Of a stretch of DNA of 64,000 nucleotides, positions 43,101 through 57,300 are shown in pieces. The stretch covers positions 86,407,871 through 86,471,870 of the forward strand of contig NC_133899.1 of assembly GCF_964199755.1 (NCBI RefSeq), given 5' to 3'. Both the position numbers and the translations under genes were made by a program. How positions within the stretch are numbered: position 1 is the stretch's first letter; each line of letters begins with the position of its first letter. The notes under the pieces were generated by a model. It was not told where the DNA came from. It saw only the letters and a list, made by a program, of their open reading frames with translations, and searched no databases. Origin of the DNA: Larus michahellis (lineage: Eukaryota > Chordata > Aves > Charadriiformes > Laridae).

Positions 43101-43871
43101 CAAAGGAGCAGGTGCCTTTTTCTCTTATGCAGTTAATATCTGATTCTTATCTTAAGTTCTCATGTATGGCATTTTGAATAGTTCTGATGAGGCAAATCTT
43201 TTGCTAATCTTTTATTTGTTACTTAATCACATCTTTACTGTTTGGGCAGAACTGCCATGTTGTTAGAGTGCCACTGTAGAATCAGATCTTTGTTGAACAT
43301 TCACTCTCAAATTATACTTCAGAACTTTTTTTTATGGGTATTGGTTCAGGGTGTTTGTTTCTCCAAGACCTCTGAAGAGCAGACTTAAGAAAGGGCCATA
43401 AATCACCTTAAGAGTTTGGTAAGCAAGATACTCTTCCCATTCCCAACACTTACATCCTCTTTTATATGTACATGGTAAACTGAATACCTGAATACCAAAG
43501 TTCACACGTTGTATGCAGATAATAGAGGGTCTTGTCCGTACTGCAGAGCAAGAATGTTCTCCGGTGTGCTTGGTATAGTCTCGGATTGTCCAAACTGAGG
43601 GACCTGCTGGAATGTGTGACAGCTCTAACCGTGTCTGGGTTTGTTTGAAAGAGAAGGATGGGATGGTGGCCACTGATGTAGTCAGGATCTGGAAGCTGGG
43701 AAGTGCTTGCAGAGCCCACGGTTGTGCTTAAAGAAATGTGGGTAGGATTGAGTTACATACATTAATTTTAGTTACAAAATATTCATATTTTGTAGTGACA
43801 CTGTGAAGTATGCTAATGAAAAGACTTCTCAGGCTTATGAAGGGGGGAGTTAAAAGGCTGATTTTTCAGAC
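34136..43871. other. A+T-rich intergenic DNA upstream of ARL14EP, no gene recognised
   Basis: Nearly 10 kb with hardly any recognisable repeats; the longest frames are under 100 codons until 43.3 kb and look random. A faint CR1-like string at 34796-34830 is too degraded to annotate. Confidence 0.6.
38890..38916 (+). repeat. Poly(T) run
   Basis: About 24 consecutive T after ATCTTTC. It could be the reversed poly(A) of an old insertion, but no body of a retroposed sequence is recognised on either side. Confidence 0.85.
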
Positions 43872-44125
43872 ATTGGAAAGGAATGTTTTTTCATTCATTG
43901 GAAACGAAAGTTTTTTCCATGAATTCTTCACGGAAAGAGTGGTTAGACACTGGAATAGGCTGCCCAGGGAGGTGGTGGAGTCACCATCCCTGGATGTGTT
44001 TAAGAGTCATTTAGATGTGGTGTTAAGGGATATGGTGTAAGGGAGAACTTTGTAGAGTGGAGGTGATGGTTGGACTCGATGATCCCAAGGGTCTTTTCCA
44101 ACCTAAATGATTCTGTGATTCTATG
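43872..44125 (+). mobile_element. CR1 LINE 3' fragment
   Basis: The plus frame 43810-44040 ends with [20 protein letters not shown], the CR1 ORF2 C-terminus, followed by a UTR with TGGTTGGACTCGATGATCCC and the tail ATGATTCTGTGATTCTATG. The UTR differs from the ATGATCTTTAAGGTCCC type at 14.7 and 20.3 kb, so this is another subfamily. Confidence 0.94.
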
Positions 44126-47100
44126 AATATTCTCCTTTCTGTACATGCTTTATTTTGTTTTGTTTTCCTGTCTTTATTATCCTCCAGCTATAGGAGACAA
44201 ACATTTGGGCCATTTGTCACCTTGAATTCATGTCATTTTGCCTTATTTATGCACTTTAATAGACTGTGACTGAAATGTTATTTTCCTTTTGTGTAATTTC
44301 CTTTTCTTTTGTGTAATCTCTACATTTATGGTGTTTTATATTGCTTTCTTTTCCTTTATTTTGAAGTTTACATATATTATGTCCATACAGCCTCTTTACG
44401 GTTGTTTTTAATCTGAATCTTCTCAAAATGCAGAGAGACTTGAAAGACCCCACTGTGCAGGCTCATCGTTTCTCAGATTAGTGGCTCCTCAAGTAAGGGA
44501 CATGCAATGGAATTACAGTTTTCTGTCTCAGGAGAATATCTTCTCATAAATTCATGTTTTTTATATTTATCAGATGTCTCTGAATGTGTTTTTTCTTTTA
44601 GTAGCCACAAACTCTTAGGAGTGGTATAATGCAGTGAAGTACACAAAAGCGTCTGCTTTGTTCTGTGTTTGTTCCCATGAGGTAACTCGTACTCAACACA
44701 GTGCTACATTCTTTTGGTGGCTCTTTGCTGAAGGAGGGGAAGCTAATTTTCTGAAGTGAAATATGGTCACTGTGTACTGTGCTTGGATCAGGGTGAGTAT
44801 TCTGGAGTTAGGTCAGACTTGTATTTAACGGTTTGTTTTCAGTGTGGTTTTGTGTCTTAGCACTGATTTAGTATTTTTGTCTTTAATAGTGGAAACCGTC
44901 AGAAAATAATGGCAAACATAAAAAAGTAGAAGAAAGATTTTGCGTTTGCATGGGAATAGATTATTTATGCCACCAACTAGGATGGTTATTAATTATTTTT
45001 ATGTTTCTTTACTCTCCAGATAGCACCATGACTAATAGAAAAGAGGTAATGTGCTATGTTATAGTCATTTGCATAGAAAAACTGTATATACTATCCAATC
45101 CTTTTCAGGCTCTTGTCTCCCCAAGCACCAAGTGGTGTCTGAAATATCTTTTTTTAAGCAGAAGCCCAAGTAGGCTGATGCCTGTACAGGGCAACCCTGT
45201 GGGAAAACTTTCTGGGCTTTGCAAAATGTTTAGCTCAGAGAAGCTAAAGCAGATGTTAGAGCAGAAAGAATTTATGCCAGAATTTAGTAAGATGAACAGA
45301 AGGGGAAAAGATAATGTAAGAAAACATGAGAGACTAGCTGGTCTGGGACAGAATAAATGGAGGAACATTGAGGACTGACCGAGAACCTAAGTTTGATATG
45401 AACTGAGAATGCAAGATAGTAAGACTCAAGGACTGGGGAAGAAAGGGTGGAAACAGAAAGATGTAAACAGCAAAAAAGGTAGAAGCAAAATAAATGGTGG
45501 TAACAGAAGAGACCAGACCTCTGAAGTTAGTGCAAATTTTTCCCCTCTAGTTAATTTCACTTGATAAAGTCATAATGTATAAGAAATCTGGCCTTGGTCC
45601 TTCTGGCAGTCAAGGTATACTGGTTTCATAAAACAGGGAAAATAGCAGGAAAGTAATATGTTTTCACCTTAGGAAGCGAGTATGAGAAAACTCAGTACAG
45701 TGATTGCTTTCCCTTTAGTTTACGAAGTAGTCGTCATTTGTTGAGTAGGTGGTACAGAATACTCTTCTGATCACCAACTGTGCACTTTTTTCTGTGTTTT
45801 TGTGCCGTTTTATGAATACTGAGAGCCCAGAATATAGGCATGTAAGAATTAAAACATTAGATAAGACCAGTGGTTGTATCAAACTCTACAAAGACTCTTG
45901 TTAGTCAAAACAACCGCTTCAAGAAAACACAAGGCAGCAAGTGGAAAACAGTTTGGAGATAACTAGCTGTGGATTTGAGAATAATAATAATGCATGCTCG
46001 GAACTGGGGGAAGAAAAGATAAATCACGCTGTTGTTGTATTAGAGAAAACAGAGGCTGAGGCTGTGTGGCCTTTATTGATCTTTTCACAGGACTTTATGA
46101 AATTTGCAAACAGAATTGTACAATACCTTATTCATATTGAAATGATACATAATCATAAGCTAAGAAATTAAATTTCAAGTGTCTTGATCCACACAATTTT
46201 TACCCCAAACATTTTGGCTATGAACAAACTGGGGTGAGAAAACTCAAGAAGAAGGTACGTGCTGCTAAAACACGGCAATTCAAACAGAAGCGAAAATTTT
46301 CTGACTGTTCTCTGAGTGTTCATTGTACTAACAGTCTACACCTCAAATGGTTTCAAAATGTTGTGCAAATCATGCTTTTAGTTAAGTCTCCCCACAAGGA
46401 TCTGTTTGCCCTTGAGTAGAACGCTTTTGTAGCTTTTTGTAGCAGTGAAAAGCAATTGTTGGCAGCAGTTTGTATAGAAGAATGATTTCTCTTTGTGCAG
46501 GAATCTTTGATAGCACTGAATTATGGTTCAATATGCCAAGCTTTACTTTATTCCCTCTCTTATGGTCTTCAGAAATGTCACTAAAGTTCACAAATGGAGA
46601 GGGCCAAGAATACAAGAGAAGCCAGCTCAAATGCTCTTGAGATGCGTTATACAAGACCCATTACAGGGATGAAAGTGACGGAAGCAGTGACTTGATTTTT
46701 TTCTTGCAGGCCTTAATGAACAAATCAGAGGTGCGTCAGCAGTCACGTGTTGATACTCCATCAGTGTGTTACTTTGTGGTCTCCCAGAGCAACATGCTTA
46801 GTCTTGGCTATAAGCTGATAAATCACCGCAGTTACCTCTTTGCTGTGCACTTCTGGCAAATCTTTTCCCATTCAGTTCTTGCTGGTGATGCTCTAAAAGT
46901 CCATGTGTGTCACATTGCAAAATCAAGGCATCAGCAGTTACATATATAGTAGATTTCTGATTTGAAGTTGAATGTTTCATTTTATACCAGGTGATGCTAG
47001 ATTTTAAACTGGGTATGTTTAAAACTTGTGAAACGGTATTCGGCATTATCAGAAAATTCTGACTATCATTGCATTTTAGATATAGTGATAAATTAATTGG

Positions 47101-47831
47101 GACTACTTAAATCTTTATGAAATAAGTTTATTTCAGTGTTCTGTAGTAAAAAAAGAAAAACAGAAATCATGGCGTTGAAGGGGGGCATAAAAAAGAAGGA
47201 TCAGGTTAAAATTGTAATTTAAAAGTCCATTACATATATGCAGCAATCAAAGCAGATAGGGGTGGATATTTATTCAATAGACAAATTAATTTATTTCTAA
47301 ATTCTGAGGAAACCAAGAAAAGCCTAAAGAGGGTTATTAGAGTGAATCTGCAATCAAATATTCAGTTCAAATTACTAAAATGGGTGGGTGGGGTTTTCAA
47401 ATACCAGGAACCAGACAATTTGGATTGGCCTGCAGTACTTACATGAGATTTACCACTTTTACCCTACTAATTATGTGTTGCCATACCCATATAATTATAT
47501 TTTCCATTATGTTCCCAGTCACTCATTTGAACATCAATTGCAGGAGAGAGATAATATCATATAATTTATGTTGTTAAAGGGAAAGAAATGTCAGCACATC
47601 ATCTTGTTTTGCTAGAATGTAATAATTTGGGCCCAGTACTCCTACTTTCTTCTGTTGCAGTTATTTACAATTACTGAAAAAAGGTTTCAAGGAGGATAAA
47701 AGCCACTGCCTGCTATCTGAAGGGTTAAGCTTGGTGGCCACTGAAAAAAAAGGACTCGACGAGTATTAGGAGTGAATGAATAGGCGGTTTGAATTTGCTA
47801 GTGATTTTTTTATTGTCTTTCACAGATATAA

Positions 47832-47905
47832 ATAGGCTCATAGAGTCAAAGATGATAAATTCAGAAGGGATCTTTAAGGTCATTCAATTTTATTTCCTAT
47901 ATTTA
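47832..47905 (-). mobile_element. Possible very old CR1/LINE 3' end
   Basis: The sequence GGCTCATAGAGTCAAAGATG followed by CAGAAGGGATCTTTAAGGTC and ATTCAATTTTATTTCC resembles the reversed CR1-type tail and first UTR bases, strongly degraded. No coding part remains. Confidence 0.4.
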
Positions 47906-49181
47906 TTAAAACATAAAAAAAAATAATTCCTGATCAAACACAAAACTTCTTGTTGAGCTGGAACATGTGTTTTATAAACATGAATGAGATTATACTGTAC
48001 CTGGCTGTATTTTAGCTAGCTGTAGACTTTGCTTGCTCATATATAGAACACGTTTTATTTTCTGTCGCTTTGTTACTTTTGAAGAAGTTGCATATTCTTC
48101 GGTGTAATCAAAATTAGGTTTACTTACAACTTTCTTTAGAGACAATGAAATTTTAGCATAGATTTCATCTGTATCTTTAAAGCCTCTGTAAAATAAGTGG
48201 ATTTATTCATTTGTGTTGATCATATGTATTAAACTAGAGTGAGTAACCATTACTCCTCTTTGTTCCCGATTCTGTTCTTAGTGCGAATTTATGTTGTATT
48301 CCAAGTGTGTTGTCAGAGTTCTTTCTGAGTTGCTAACTGGATGATCCATGCTGAGACAGCACAGACAACAGTTTCTTTGCAAGAAAGGCTCTTGTATGCA
48401 CAGTAGTTAAATTAAGGGATGTTATTGTCCTGTCTTTCCTGGGGCAACAGACTTGACCCTTCGATGCATAATTTATGGAACAGTATCGGTTTCTTTCTCT
48501 ATTGGTGGCGATATCAAATGTATGATGAAGCAGAAAGGAAAAAAAATGGTTTGTGAATGAAAAGTTTTCTGCGTGACAGGCAGCATGGATAACTTCAAAG
48601 GGAATAAGTAATATCAGCCCATTTACATTTCATCTTTAGAGGTACTTTTAATCACAACATTGTATCATTGTGAAAATCATCCTTTCTATTCTTTTAAGTA
48701 TAACAGTATTCTGAGCAGTAATATTTGTAGTAGTAGTGTAATGGAGACAAAACAAAAATCCCAGTCAAGAGTCTACATCTAAAATATAAATTTTTTTCTG
48801 GTTGCCATGGCCCAATTTTAAAACTTAAGAATCAAGCTATAGTGTCACAAGTGGTAATTTACAGCATGTAAAACATTGAAGATTCAAGCTCAGCCTTCTG
48901 TTGGATATAACTCTCTGGCACAGACAGTGAAAGTGTGTTTTTTGTCAGACATAAAAAGATATGGAGTAAATAGCAGACTGATGCCAGACCTTATAAGTAG
49001 AAATACATGATTTGTACTTTTTTCCACGTGAACAGCACTTTGATAATGATGCTAGCCCTAAATCCTAACCCACAGTTCATTTTTTTGATCATTGGCACCT
49101 TTCATTGGTTCTTTACAATGCAAATAAAATTAAATTTAGATTAAATCTAAAGAGGCATTTATGACTTTCTGTGCTATCAAA

Positions 49182-49197
49182 CACACACACACACAAA
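49182..49197 (+). repeat. (AC)n microsatellite
   Basis: About eight AC units. Confidence 0.95.
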
Positions 49198-50437
49198 TCC
49201 AAACTTTTTAGAGATACGTTTTCTTTAGTTTAAGCATCTTGTGATTCATCAATTTTTAATGTTAATTTCAGTTTCTGTATCAATTTTATTAAGGACTGCT
49301 TAAGCCACTGCAGCCAAGGGCAGAATTCCAGTAGTCAAATGTAATTTGAAAAGTTTTTCAAACTTAGTTATTCTAGATTTATAGCAACATAAATGTGATG
49401 TGAATATGGTCATGAGAATTTAAGCTTGGTCCTTTGCAAAATAATTCAGATCTTCTCGTGAGACATCTAATGCATAAAATCTAATAATTTATTATGAATT
49501 TACAGAAAACATACCATATTTTATTTGAAGTGTGACAAGTGACCCTTACAGTCGCAAAGAAGAAATATTCTGAGCAGTTTTCTTCTTTAGTCCTATGTTT
49601 ATTCCTCAGAAAGCAAGACCCATTGCATTTGTCCAGCCTTTTGTATCAACTTTCATTTCATCATTTTCCACTACAGTTGGGAAGAAAGATGTTAACGCAC
49701 ATAGTTTTCTTGGAAGCATAGCATGAGATAAGGGCTAGACTGGCGTGAGCGACTCAGGCTGGTTGCTACGTTACTACCCAAAATGGCCTCAGACCATTCT
49801 TTCCGCCCTACACACTAATTGTAGTCTTCCTGGTGGGGAATATAGTGCTGCTGTATTTAGATGTAGTTTGTCCTTTTCACAAAATTCTAATTCTTCGTAA
49901 CTGATATCCCCTTAACGCCCTTCTCAGTGTTTTTTAATCCAACAAATATCTTCTGAGCAGTGAGGTCGTATTGTATGTTGCAGCTCGCGGAAATTCTGCA
50001 ATCTCTTTGTTAAGATTCCCTGACCTCTGTTCAGTTCAGAAAGTCTTCAGAACTATTACTTTTTCACACTGTTGGCTTCTGTGTTATTTTTTTTTTTAAC
50101 CTCAGTATTTTTTTGGTACTTGGAGAAAGCCACACTCTAAAAGTTCAACCTTTCTGTTAGAATCACCATTTCAATTGCTACGATGATAGCTTGAACTGGA
50201 AATGATGATCTGCCCCCAGTGAAGTTACTGGATCTTCTGTAACAACTGAGCAATGTAATTACACTAGTGGATGCTGCTTTTTTTTTTTTTTAAGTTTTCT
50301 TGCTGATGATTGTACAAGCCTATCTGCTGCCCTGGGAAGCATAAAAATAAAAGCATTCCCATTAGAGTAACAGGCAGGAGGGCTGGTAATCAACCAAGTG
50401 CCTTGTTAAAGAGATAACTGAAAACTCTTCCTCAGCT

Positions 50438-50480
50438 AAGGCTTGATCCAGAGACCATTGAAGTCAGCAGGTGGCTTTGA
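50438..50480. repeat. Possible ancient amniote repeat relic
   Basis: GCTTGATCCAGAGACCATTG followed by AAGTCAG resembles a motif (…CTGATCCAAAGCCCATTGAAG…) that I recall as part of an old interspersed repeat found in turtles, crocodilians and birds. It is short and diverged. Confidence 0.35.
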
Positions 50481-53400
50481 ATTACATCTGGCCTGCAGTG
50501 CTTCAGATGAAACAATAAAGCAGACGCTGCCATGGGTATTTGTTTTAATAGATTCTCCTATCACTTGATCTCTGGGAAAGAGGTAGATTACATTAGTTAG
50601 GTTTTTTTAGTGCTTTTTTTGTTGGGGGATATGAGACTTTCATGACACTGGGAGTTTAGTGCACACTGTACTGCTGATTCCATGACTCTACGTACCATTG
50701 AGCAGGACAATGTCTAAACAAGTGACAGCTCCGATCCAAATCTATTTTATCTGGAAATAGTGCAGGAAGAATTAGAGACCTGGAATAGTTCTAGCTGCCT
50801 AGATTATCTTGCTCAGTCTATGAGATATTATAGTTCATAGGATCTTTCTCCTGCTGTGGAATTATCTCTCAGCCTCTGCATGCATCCTTCAAGACTGCTT
50901 TCTGGCAAAGCCTCTGAGAAGATACTGTCTTAATCTTGGTGTGGTACTGGCTTATCTGGAATAGGCCCCTGAAATCTCATAATGCCATGTTGCTAATGCA
51001 GAGGTAGTATGCATCATCTGCACTGAGCATAATTTAAGAGGAATTTATTTGACTCTCAGGAGAACATCAAATTGCGCTGCATTTCTTGAGCTAGCTGGAT
51101 ACTTTTATTAACTGCACAGAGAGGCTGAGTTGCTATTTCAGTGCTACGCTAATTTTCACTATACTTAAATGTCAGCCTGCACCCCTCATGGGCCAGTCAG
51201 CTTGAGTGAAAAACATTGCTTCAGCTAGAGAATTGTAGGAACTGAGTGAGTATCAGTGCTCAGAATGTAATTGAACTGATTCTGCAGTGACAACAAGCCT
51301 ATAGCATCCTATAGATTGCTCATGTGCAGTTTTTTCTGTATAAAATATCATCTATGAAGTGACTACTCTGTGTTTTCTAAAAGGAAAAAATGTAGTTTTT
51401 ACTGTTCTGTGTTTTCATTTCCTTTATATGTTTTCTCATGTTACTTTCAAGAGTAGGGATTGGGATGTCAGCTTTCTGCATGCTGGCTATTTACAGATGA
51501 TTTGATAAATACCGAATCTTTCCTGAAAATAAGCGGTCAAGAGAGTGAGTGTGTGCCAGTGCCTCGTATCGCTCCACCTGGGTGTAGTGTAATGCCATCT
51601 TGTGGAGTTGTTGTTATATTACTGTAGATTAAAACGAGTAACAAATTTTGTGTGTTTGGTGAGTGCTTTCCCTTTAGCCTAGAGGGAGACCTGCACATTT
51701 GCCTTGTCATAAGAGATAGACTAAACCACCAAGCTCTAAAGCATTATCAAGAGGAGTAAATAATTCATGGCTTTAAAATAACATAAAGGTTCTTATAGAC
51801 AGGTTGTCAAGGAGACAATTTAATATTCTTGATCAACATGTTAGTGTCTATTTTCATACACCACAATATTCTTCTTATTGGCATCATAGCAAAGGAGAAT
51901 TTTAAGGGAAGATACAAAGGAGAACCAGAAAGTGCCTTTTGGATATGTCAACTCTTAACTTGACAGAAAGTATAGAGGTGCTTGTCTGGAAAATTAACAG
52001 CTAGATGATGGAAGCTGTCACTATAGCTTGATTGGAGGCCTCTAAATACTTGATGAGAGATGATGGGTAGGAAGGATCAATCATAAAGAGTCTGAAAGTG
52101 ATGGCAAATAGCTTATGGTTAATGCAATAGAGAAGGGACAGTCATTAGAAGGTTGCAAAGAGCAAAAATATAGTTAGATTGGCAAGCAAGGCAGCAGCAT
52201 TCTTCATCAATCTATTATCTATAAAAAGTCCAGAAGATTATTACTTTTCCATGCCTTTTACTATTTGATGTTAACATAATCACTGACAAATAAACATTCT
52301 TTATCTTCATTTTTTCCTTCTGTCAAATGTGTCACTGTGGCACAGTGTCACTTGGGGTAAGGCATGTTCTTGGGAAGTTCTGCAGCTAAAACATACACAA
52401 TGATACACTTATGTGACATAAATGTATGCAGAAGGTATTTATAGTATAGATCAAACAGCAATGCTTACTTCTCCACGGACTTTCTGTTGCATTCTTAGTA
52501 CACAATAACTGCATCACTCACTTCAGTGAAAGTAGGTAAACAGGTAAATATTGTTTCTATGAATATGAAATGCCCTCTCAGCTGAGGTGGTATGGTGTGC
52601 CTGGTATCTCTATTGTTCTGTGTATGCTTCTCTGCCCTTATTTGATGGTATCTTTATGTGGAAATTATCATACATGGGGAACTTCCTATTTATACCCATA
52701 CTTAGTGGTGCCCAAAAGATTCTTTGTAAGATTCAACATTCTTCAGCGGAAAAAGAATTATGCTACTTAATTTCGGTGATCCATCACAATGGCTAAGACT
52801 GATAGGATTTCAAATATTGAGTCTTTACCACTTCCCTTGGAAATATTCTGAAACAGTCTGTGGGGTAAAATCACCAGATAAATCAGTCTAGTTTGCTTGT
52901 TAGCATTCTGTGAGCTGAGAAAGAGGTTTTTCAGTTATTAATATCCTAGCTATTCATACTGTTTGAGACACTTCTATAAGGTTATTTTCTGAATACTGTA
53001 AGGGTTGATTCAGAGAGCAGTAGGACTCCTAAAAAAGACCTGTGGGAATTAAAAGGAAAATTCCCTTCCCTCCAGAATCATGTCAACTTGCAGTCTTTCT
53101 GAGCCTTCGACAGGATGAGAAAGATCAGTGGAAGATTCCGAGGGTAAGATCCCTATCCATTGAAATAAAAAGGATCTAACTTCTTATGACTAATGCTGGG
53201 GTGCATTTTAAAGTCAGAGAATACTGTCATAGTATCCTATTCAAGGAGAATCTTGCCATCCCCACTTAAAGAGTATTTCCCTGGAAACTGAAGGGTAGTT
53301 TGCTTATAGACAGGATTTGGGTTTTTTTTGGAAATCAGACTATCAGGTACTACAGCTGTTTCAGAATGTTATAGCTATTGAAACTTTTCTTTTTGGTGGG

Positions 53401-56400
53401 AGTGAAAAAGGATTATGGCCAAATTTTTAAAAACAACCTTAGGCTTTGCTCTGCTCCTTGTTTTACTTGTTCAGGAAAATGGACTGTTTCAGCTTCCGTA
53501 CTGTTTCTGCTTTCAAAGAGTCTTTTATAGATATTATATTTCACTTTAAAATAATTATTAAGTTAATAATTAATAAATAATCACACTACTAAAATATGAT
53601 GAGATTGCTGTCTGATTGTTCAGGTTAGGCCTGTGCCTGGACCTATGTTTCCATTTTTGAAGTTTGAGATACACTTGATTTAAAAAAAAAAAAAATCAGA
53701 AATCAGAGATAGTCCTCAAAATATAATTTGGGTTTAATCCAGTATAAGAACTATGTAGAAAAGCACCATTTAAAATGTTTTTCTTCTACATTCTTTACCC
53801 CCACTTTTTTGAGTATGCTCTTTCTTGATGTTAAATAAGTGAAGAGTATGCAGTGGATTGTCACAGCTCGTGTACATGCATTGTGTTTAGGGATTTGCAG
53901 CTGAATATATGCTTTACTTTGCTCTGTTGAATGTAAAGTCAATCTTTGTTAAGTTTTTAATTATGTAGCCTTAGTTTCTGAGAAACCTTGTAATTGAAGA
54001 GGGAAACTCTCAGATTGGGCATGCTGTTTAAGTTGAAAACTTACCAGTGTTGATGGAATGAGAAAAAAAACCCTCTTCCTCTGTTTTATAGCTTGTTTTA
54101 GTCCCCTATTAATAGATCTTAGGATGAGATTTTACGTGTCTGCAACAATATATGGTTGAGTCATAATTTCATTGTCAATCACTAGAACTCAGAGATTCCC
54201 TTTCTGATGTACTGCTGCTTGGTCAGTTTTTCTAATCTTAAAATTTATCTACTTTATCTTTCTTAAGGGTTACACTTAACAGATGTATGTTTTGTGTGTC
54301 TATGTTTTGTGTTTTCCAGAAAGGACATACAATATCGCTTTTGTGGGAAGCTAGGACAACTAAAACATCTAAATAGATGCCTGTGATTGATAGAAATTTG
54401 ACAGCATTTATATGACCTCGGAAAACATATACAGTCCTGCAGATGGTGCTTCAGGGTTAAATCCTCACTTATAAGTCTTGTGCTTCGTTTTCAAACATTT
54501 GAAGATATTTGGTTTTAAGGCATTCCCACATATGTGGGAATTTCATTTCTTGTCAACTTCCCTGAAAGGGACGTAGCCCAGAAATGTTTTTAAATTACAC
54601 TGGAGTTGAATAGACTTCAGGATACCTGTATCATAAAGATAATGGGAAGCCACAAGACCTTTGATTTGCATGAATTCATTGCTGCTGTTAATGCTATGTA
54701 GGCAAATGAGAATGGTTCTTATGTTGAAACGCCCGTTTGTCATTTAGAGTTTGTCTCTTTCATAAAAGAACTATGTATTTAGAAAGGACTGTTCAAATGC
54801 AGGAAGTCTTACAAGCTAGGTGGAATTTCAGAACCTCACTTCAGACAACTGTTACACAGACTCATAGCTTATTCTGTTGAGCTATCTGAGGACACTCTAG
54901 TGTACTAAAGAGTAAATTAGATGTAGAAAACCTGACTTGTGGAGATTTTAATTTAGATAACTAAAGCTGCATTCCTGAAAGTATTGGCTACAATGAATTA
55001 CAACATGATTTGTTTTGGAAACTTGAAGTGTTCACCGGGAAAATCTGTCTGGCCTTGGTTTCCCAATGAATTTTACTTTAGTGCAGGTGCCACATAAAGG
55101 TCATTCTCATCCAGGCAAAGAAAAACATTACTTGAAATCAAAACATTGAGCTCAATAAATGCCAGAGGCTGTCTGAGCTGAAGAGGTGAAAGGGGAAATT
55201 ATCTTTTGTTCTACATTGAAAACAGACTTCGTGAGTTTCGTTACTCATGTGTGCATTTCTTCTTGTCACAATATCAATTTCATTTTTATATTTTTTATTC
55301 TTGCTCAAAGAGCAGTAGAATAGACTCAGCGTTGTGCTCAGCAGAGGTGGAAAGCCAGCTAAAGAAGCATTTAAAAATATCAGTGATAGCTTATTTATAA
55401 ACTTTATGGTACCTTTTTCTGATCTGGAGGGACTTACTCATATAACATAGTTTTTTCCAAAGAGAACCAGAGTTGTAAGTCCTTCAGAAGGTTTTTATGC
55501 TGTCTTCTTCACTGCAGAATTTGAGCATTTCATAGTCATGCCGTGCACTAACTAGCTTTTGCCATATGTCCTTCAGCTGGGGACTTTTAAAAAAGACACA
55601 TGCTGTTGTGCATTTGAGTCAAAGGCAGTATCGAGAACATCCGCTTAGCATCTTAAGCAGAAGATGACTAATGATGGTTCTTGGTACCTAACATCACTGA
55701 CCTTTATCAGTTACTGAAAATTTGACTTTCAAACTTGTGTGTGCCATTATGTGTGCCCAAAAGTGAGAATGCATCCAGTTTGTATTAGAGCAAAACTACT
55801 GAGTAACTGGATATATGCATACTGAAACATTGAATCTGCAAACTTGAATAAGGTGAGTGTAACACTATGCACACAATTTGGAAAAGTAGTTGTGATTTTA
55901 GGTGCTTATCATGTGAAGAGTTACATCATGAGAACAAAGTTACTGACATGAAGAAGTGACTAGAATTCCTCTTCAAAAGTCTTTCTTTGGAGTAGATAAG
56001 AGTTAGCAACGTCACGATCGAAAATGTGCAAGAATGCCTCTCTGCGCTACTGTCAGTAGCCAGAAAATGTGGTAAGGAAAAGAAGAGGAAAGCAGCTGTT
56101 TCATTAAAACAAATGTAAAATACTCAAGTAGGTTTTTTTTTAATTTTATTTTTACGTAAAAGCCTTACACATCCTGAAATCCTGAGCATCAATTAAGAGA
56201 CTGAAAGGGCAGTAAGATTTGTCTGTCTGGCAATCCCTGATGCATTAAATTGACGCCAAAGAAAGGCTATTCTTCTCTTGGACTTTTGCTAAACAATTAA
56301 AGCATCATGGGGTTCAAGCCTAGTGAGACCTAGAGGGAAATGACAGTTGGCTTCATGAGAGAGACTGTATACATCCCTGTGTTTAACAAACAGACGATGT

Positions 56401-56818
56401 CTAGCATTTTTAATTTGACTTCTGAGTAAGTGTGAACAGCATGAACTGATGTTTCATAAATACTCAGCTGTATTACTGGCTCACGTTACATGAGAGAAGC
56501 CTGTCTGCACACCCAGAAAGGAGCACAGAGAGACGATGGTGGGTGGGCGTGCCGAAGTAATGCTCTGCTCAACTACCACCAGGCCCATCACAGGAGAGCT
56601 GTCACCCCATCAAAGGCTCATCTCTGTAAGCCCAGAGGAGCACAGAAACACAAAGAGACAGCAGGAACCCAAATTAAGGACTCAGAGGAAGCAATGCCCC
56701 TGTCTGGGCCCTCCTCAGGACTGCCCCCCTCAGCCCCAGTTTCCAGGTGTGAAACACCATCAAGATGAGTCAATACTGGAGCACCTTTCAGACCGGGAGA
56801 GGTCGCCACTTAGGGATA

Positions 56819-57300
56819 TGTGACACATTATGGGATGCAGGGGAAGAGTATTTAGGGATTGCACAGGTCTTATTATGGAATGTTTAGGGGAAGAATCAAA
56901 GGTGGGGAAAGAGATAGATTTAGGTGATTTGGGGAGCAACAAGTATGGGAAAAGGTAAGGGGATAAAAAGATCTGGTCTGGTGTAGACAGCTCACTGGTT
57001 GGTATGCTTGTCTGGCCATGCCTTGCACCTGATCAGCATGGTCTGTCCTGTCTTCCAGAGGGGCCATGTTCCTGCGTACCAGTGACTGGAGGTCCTGGAG
57101 TGAATGAAATCAAGTACCAGCCACTGGCAGGGAGCGGGGGGCTGATCTGTGTCGCCAGCCATGTATATATGTAATATAATGTATATATGTGTTCTCTATG
57201 CATATGCCTACTGGGCGTATGTTTTCAGCCTTGCTGCTGGTTGGACCTGGGGGTATGGAGCTGCAGAAGCCTTGTCTCTCTTGGGCTGTTGGATTCAGCA
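56819..57300 (+). mobile_element. Probable solo LTR of an endogenous retrovirus (ERVL-like?)
   Basis: A 482-nt block that is richer in G+C than its surroundings, beginning TGTGACACATT and ending GGATTCAGCA, the TG...CA form of LTRs. A TATA-like GGATAAAAAG at 56961-56970 is followed by a CTGATCAGCATGGTCTGTCC-type region that I recall from repeated avian LTRs. The five bases before it (GGATA) and after it (TGATA) agree at four of five positions, as expected for a worn target-site duplication. No second LTR or gag, pol or env frame is seen nearby. The family name is a guess. Confidence 0.5.

Larger units (their letters stand above)
44126..56818. other. A+T-rich intergenic DNA, no gene recognised
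   Basis: Unique sequence apart from the old repeat relics at 47.8 and 50.4 kb. The frames at 44950-45378 (142 codons, plus) and 46692-46949 (85 codons, plus) are the longest; neither has a recognised domain. The 142-codon frame is Met/Lys/Leu-rich and unconvincing. The G+C-richer sequence at 56490-56818 beside the LTR could be flanking retroviral remnant. Confidence 0.55.

Noticed and set aside
44950-45378. 142-codon plus frame
   Set aside because: Low-complexity A+T-driven composition, no recognised domain and no supporting splice sites or promoter.
46692-46949. 85-codon plus frame preceded by an acceptor-like TTTTTTTCTTGCAG
   Set aside because: The acceptor looks fair, but the peptide is unrecognised and there is no good donor or poly(A) signal to close the exon.
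56490-56823. Two overlapping plus frames of 92 and 95 codons
   Set aside because: Not recognised as any gene; G+C-rich and next to the LTR, so more likely repeat remnant.
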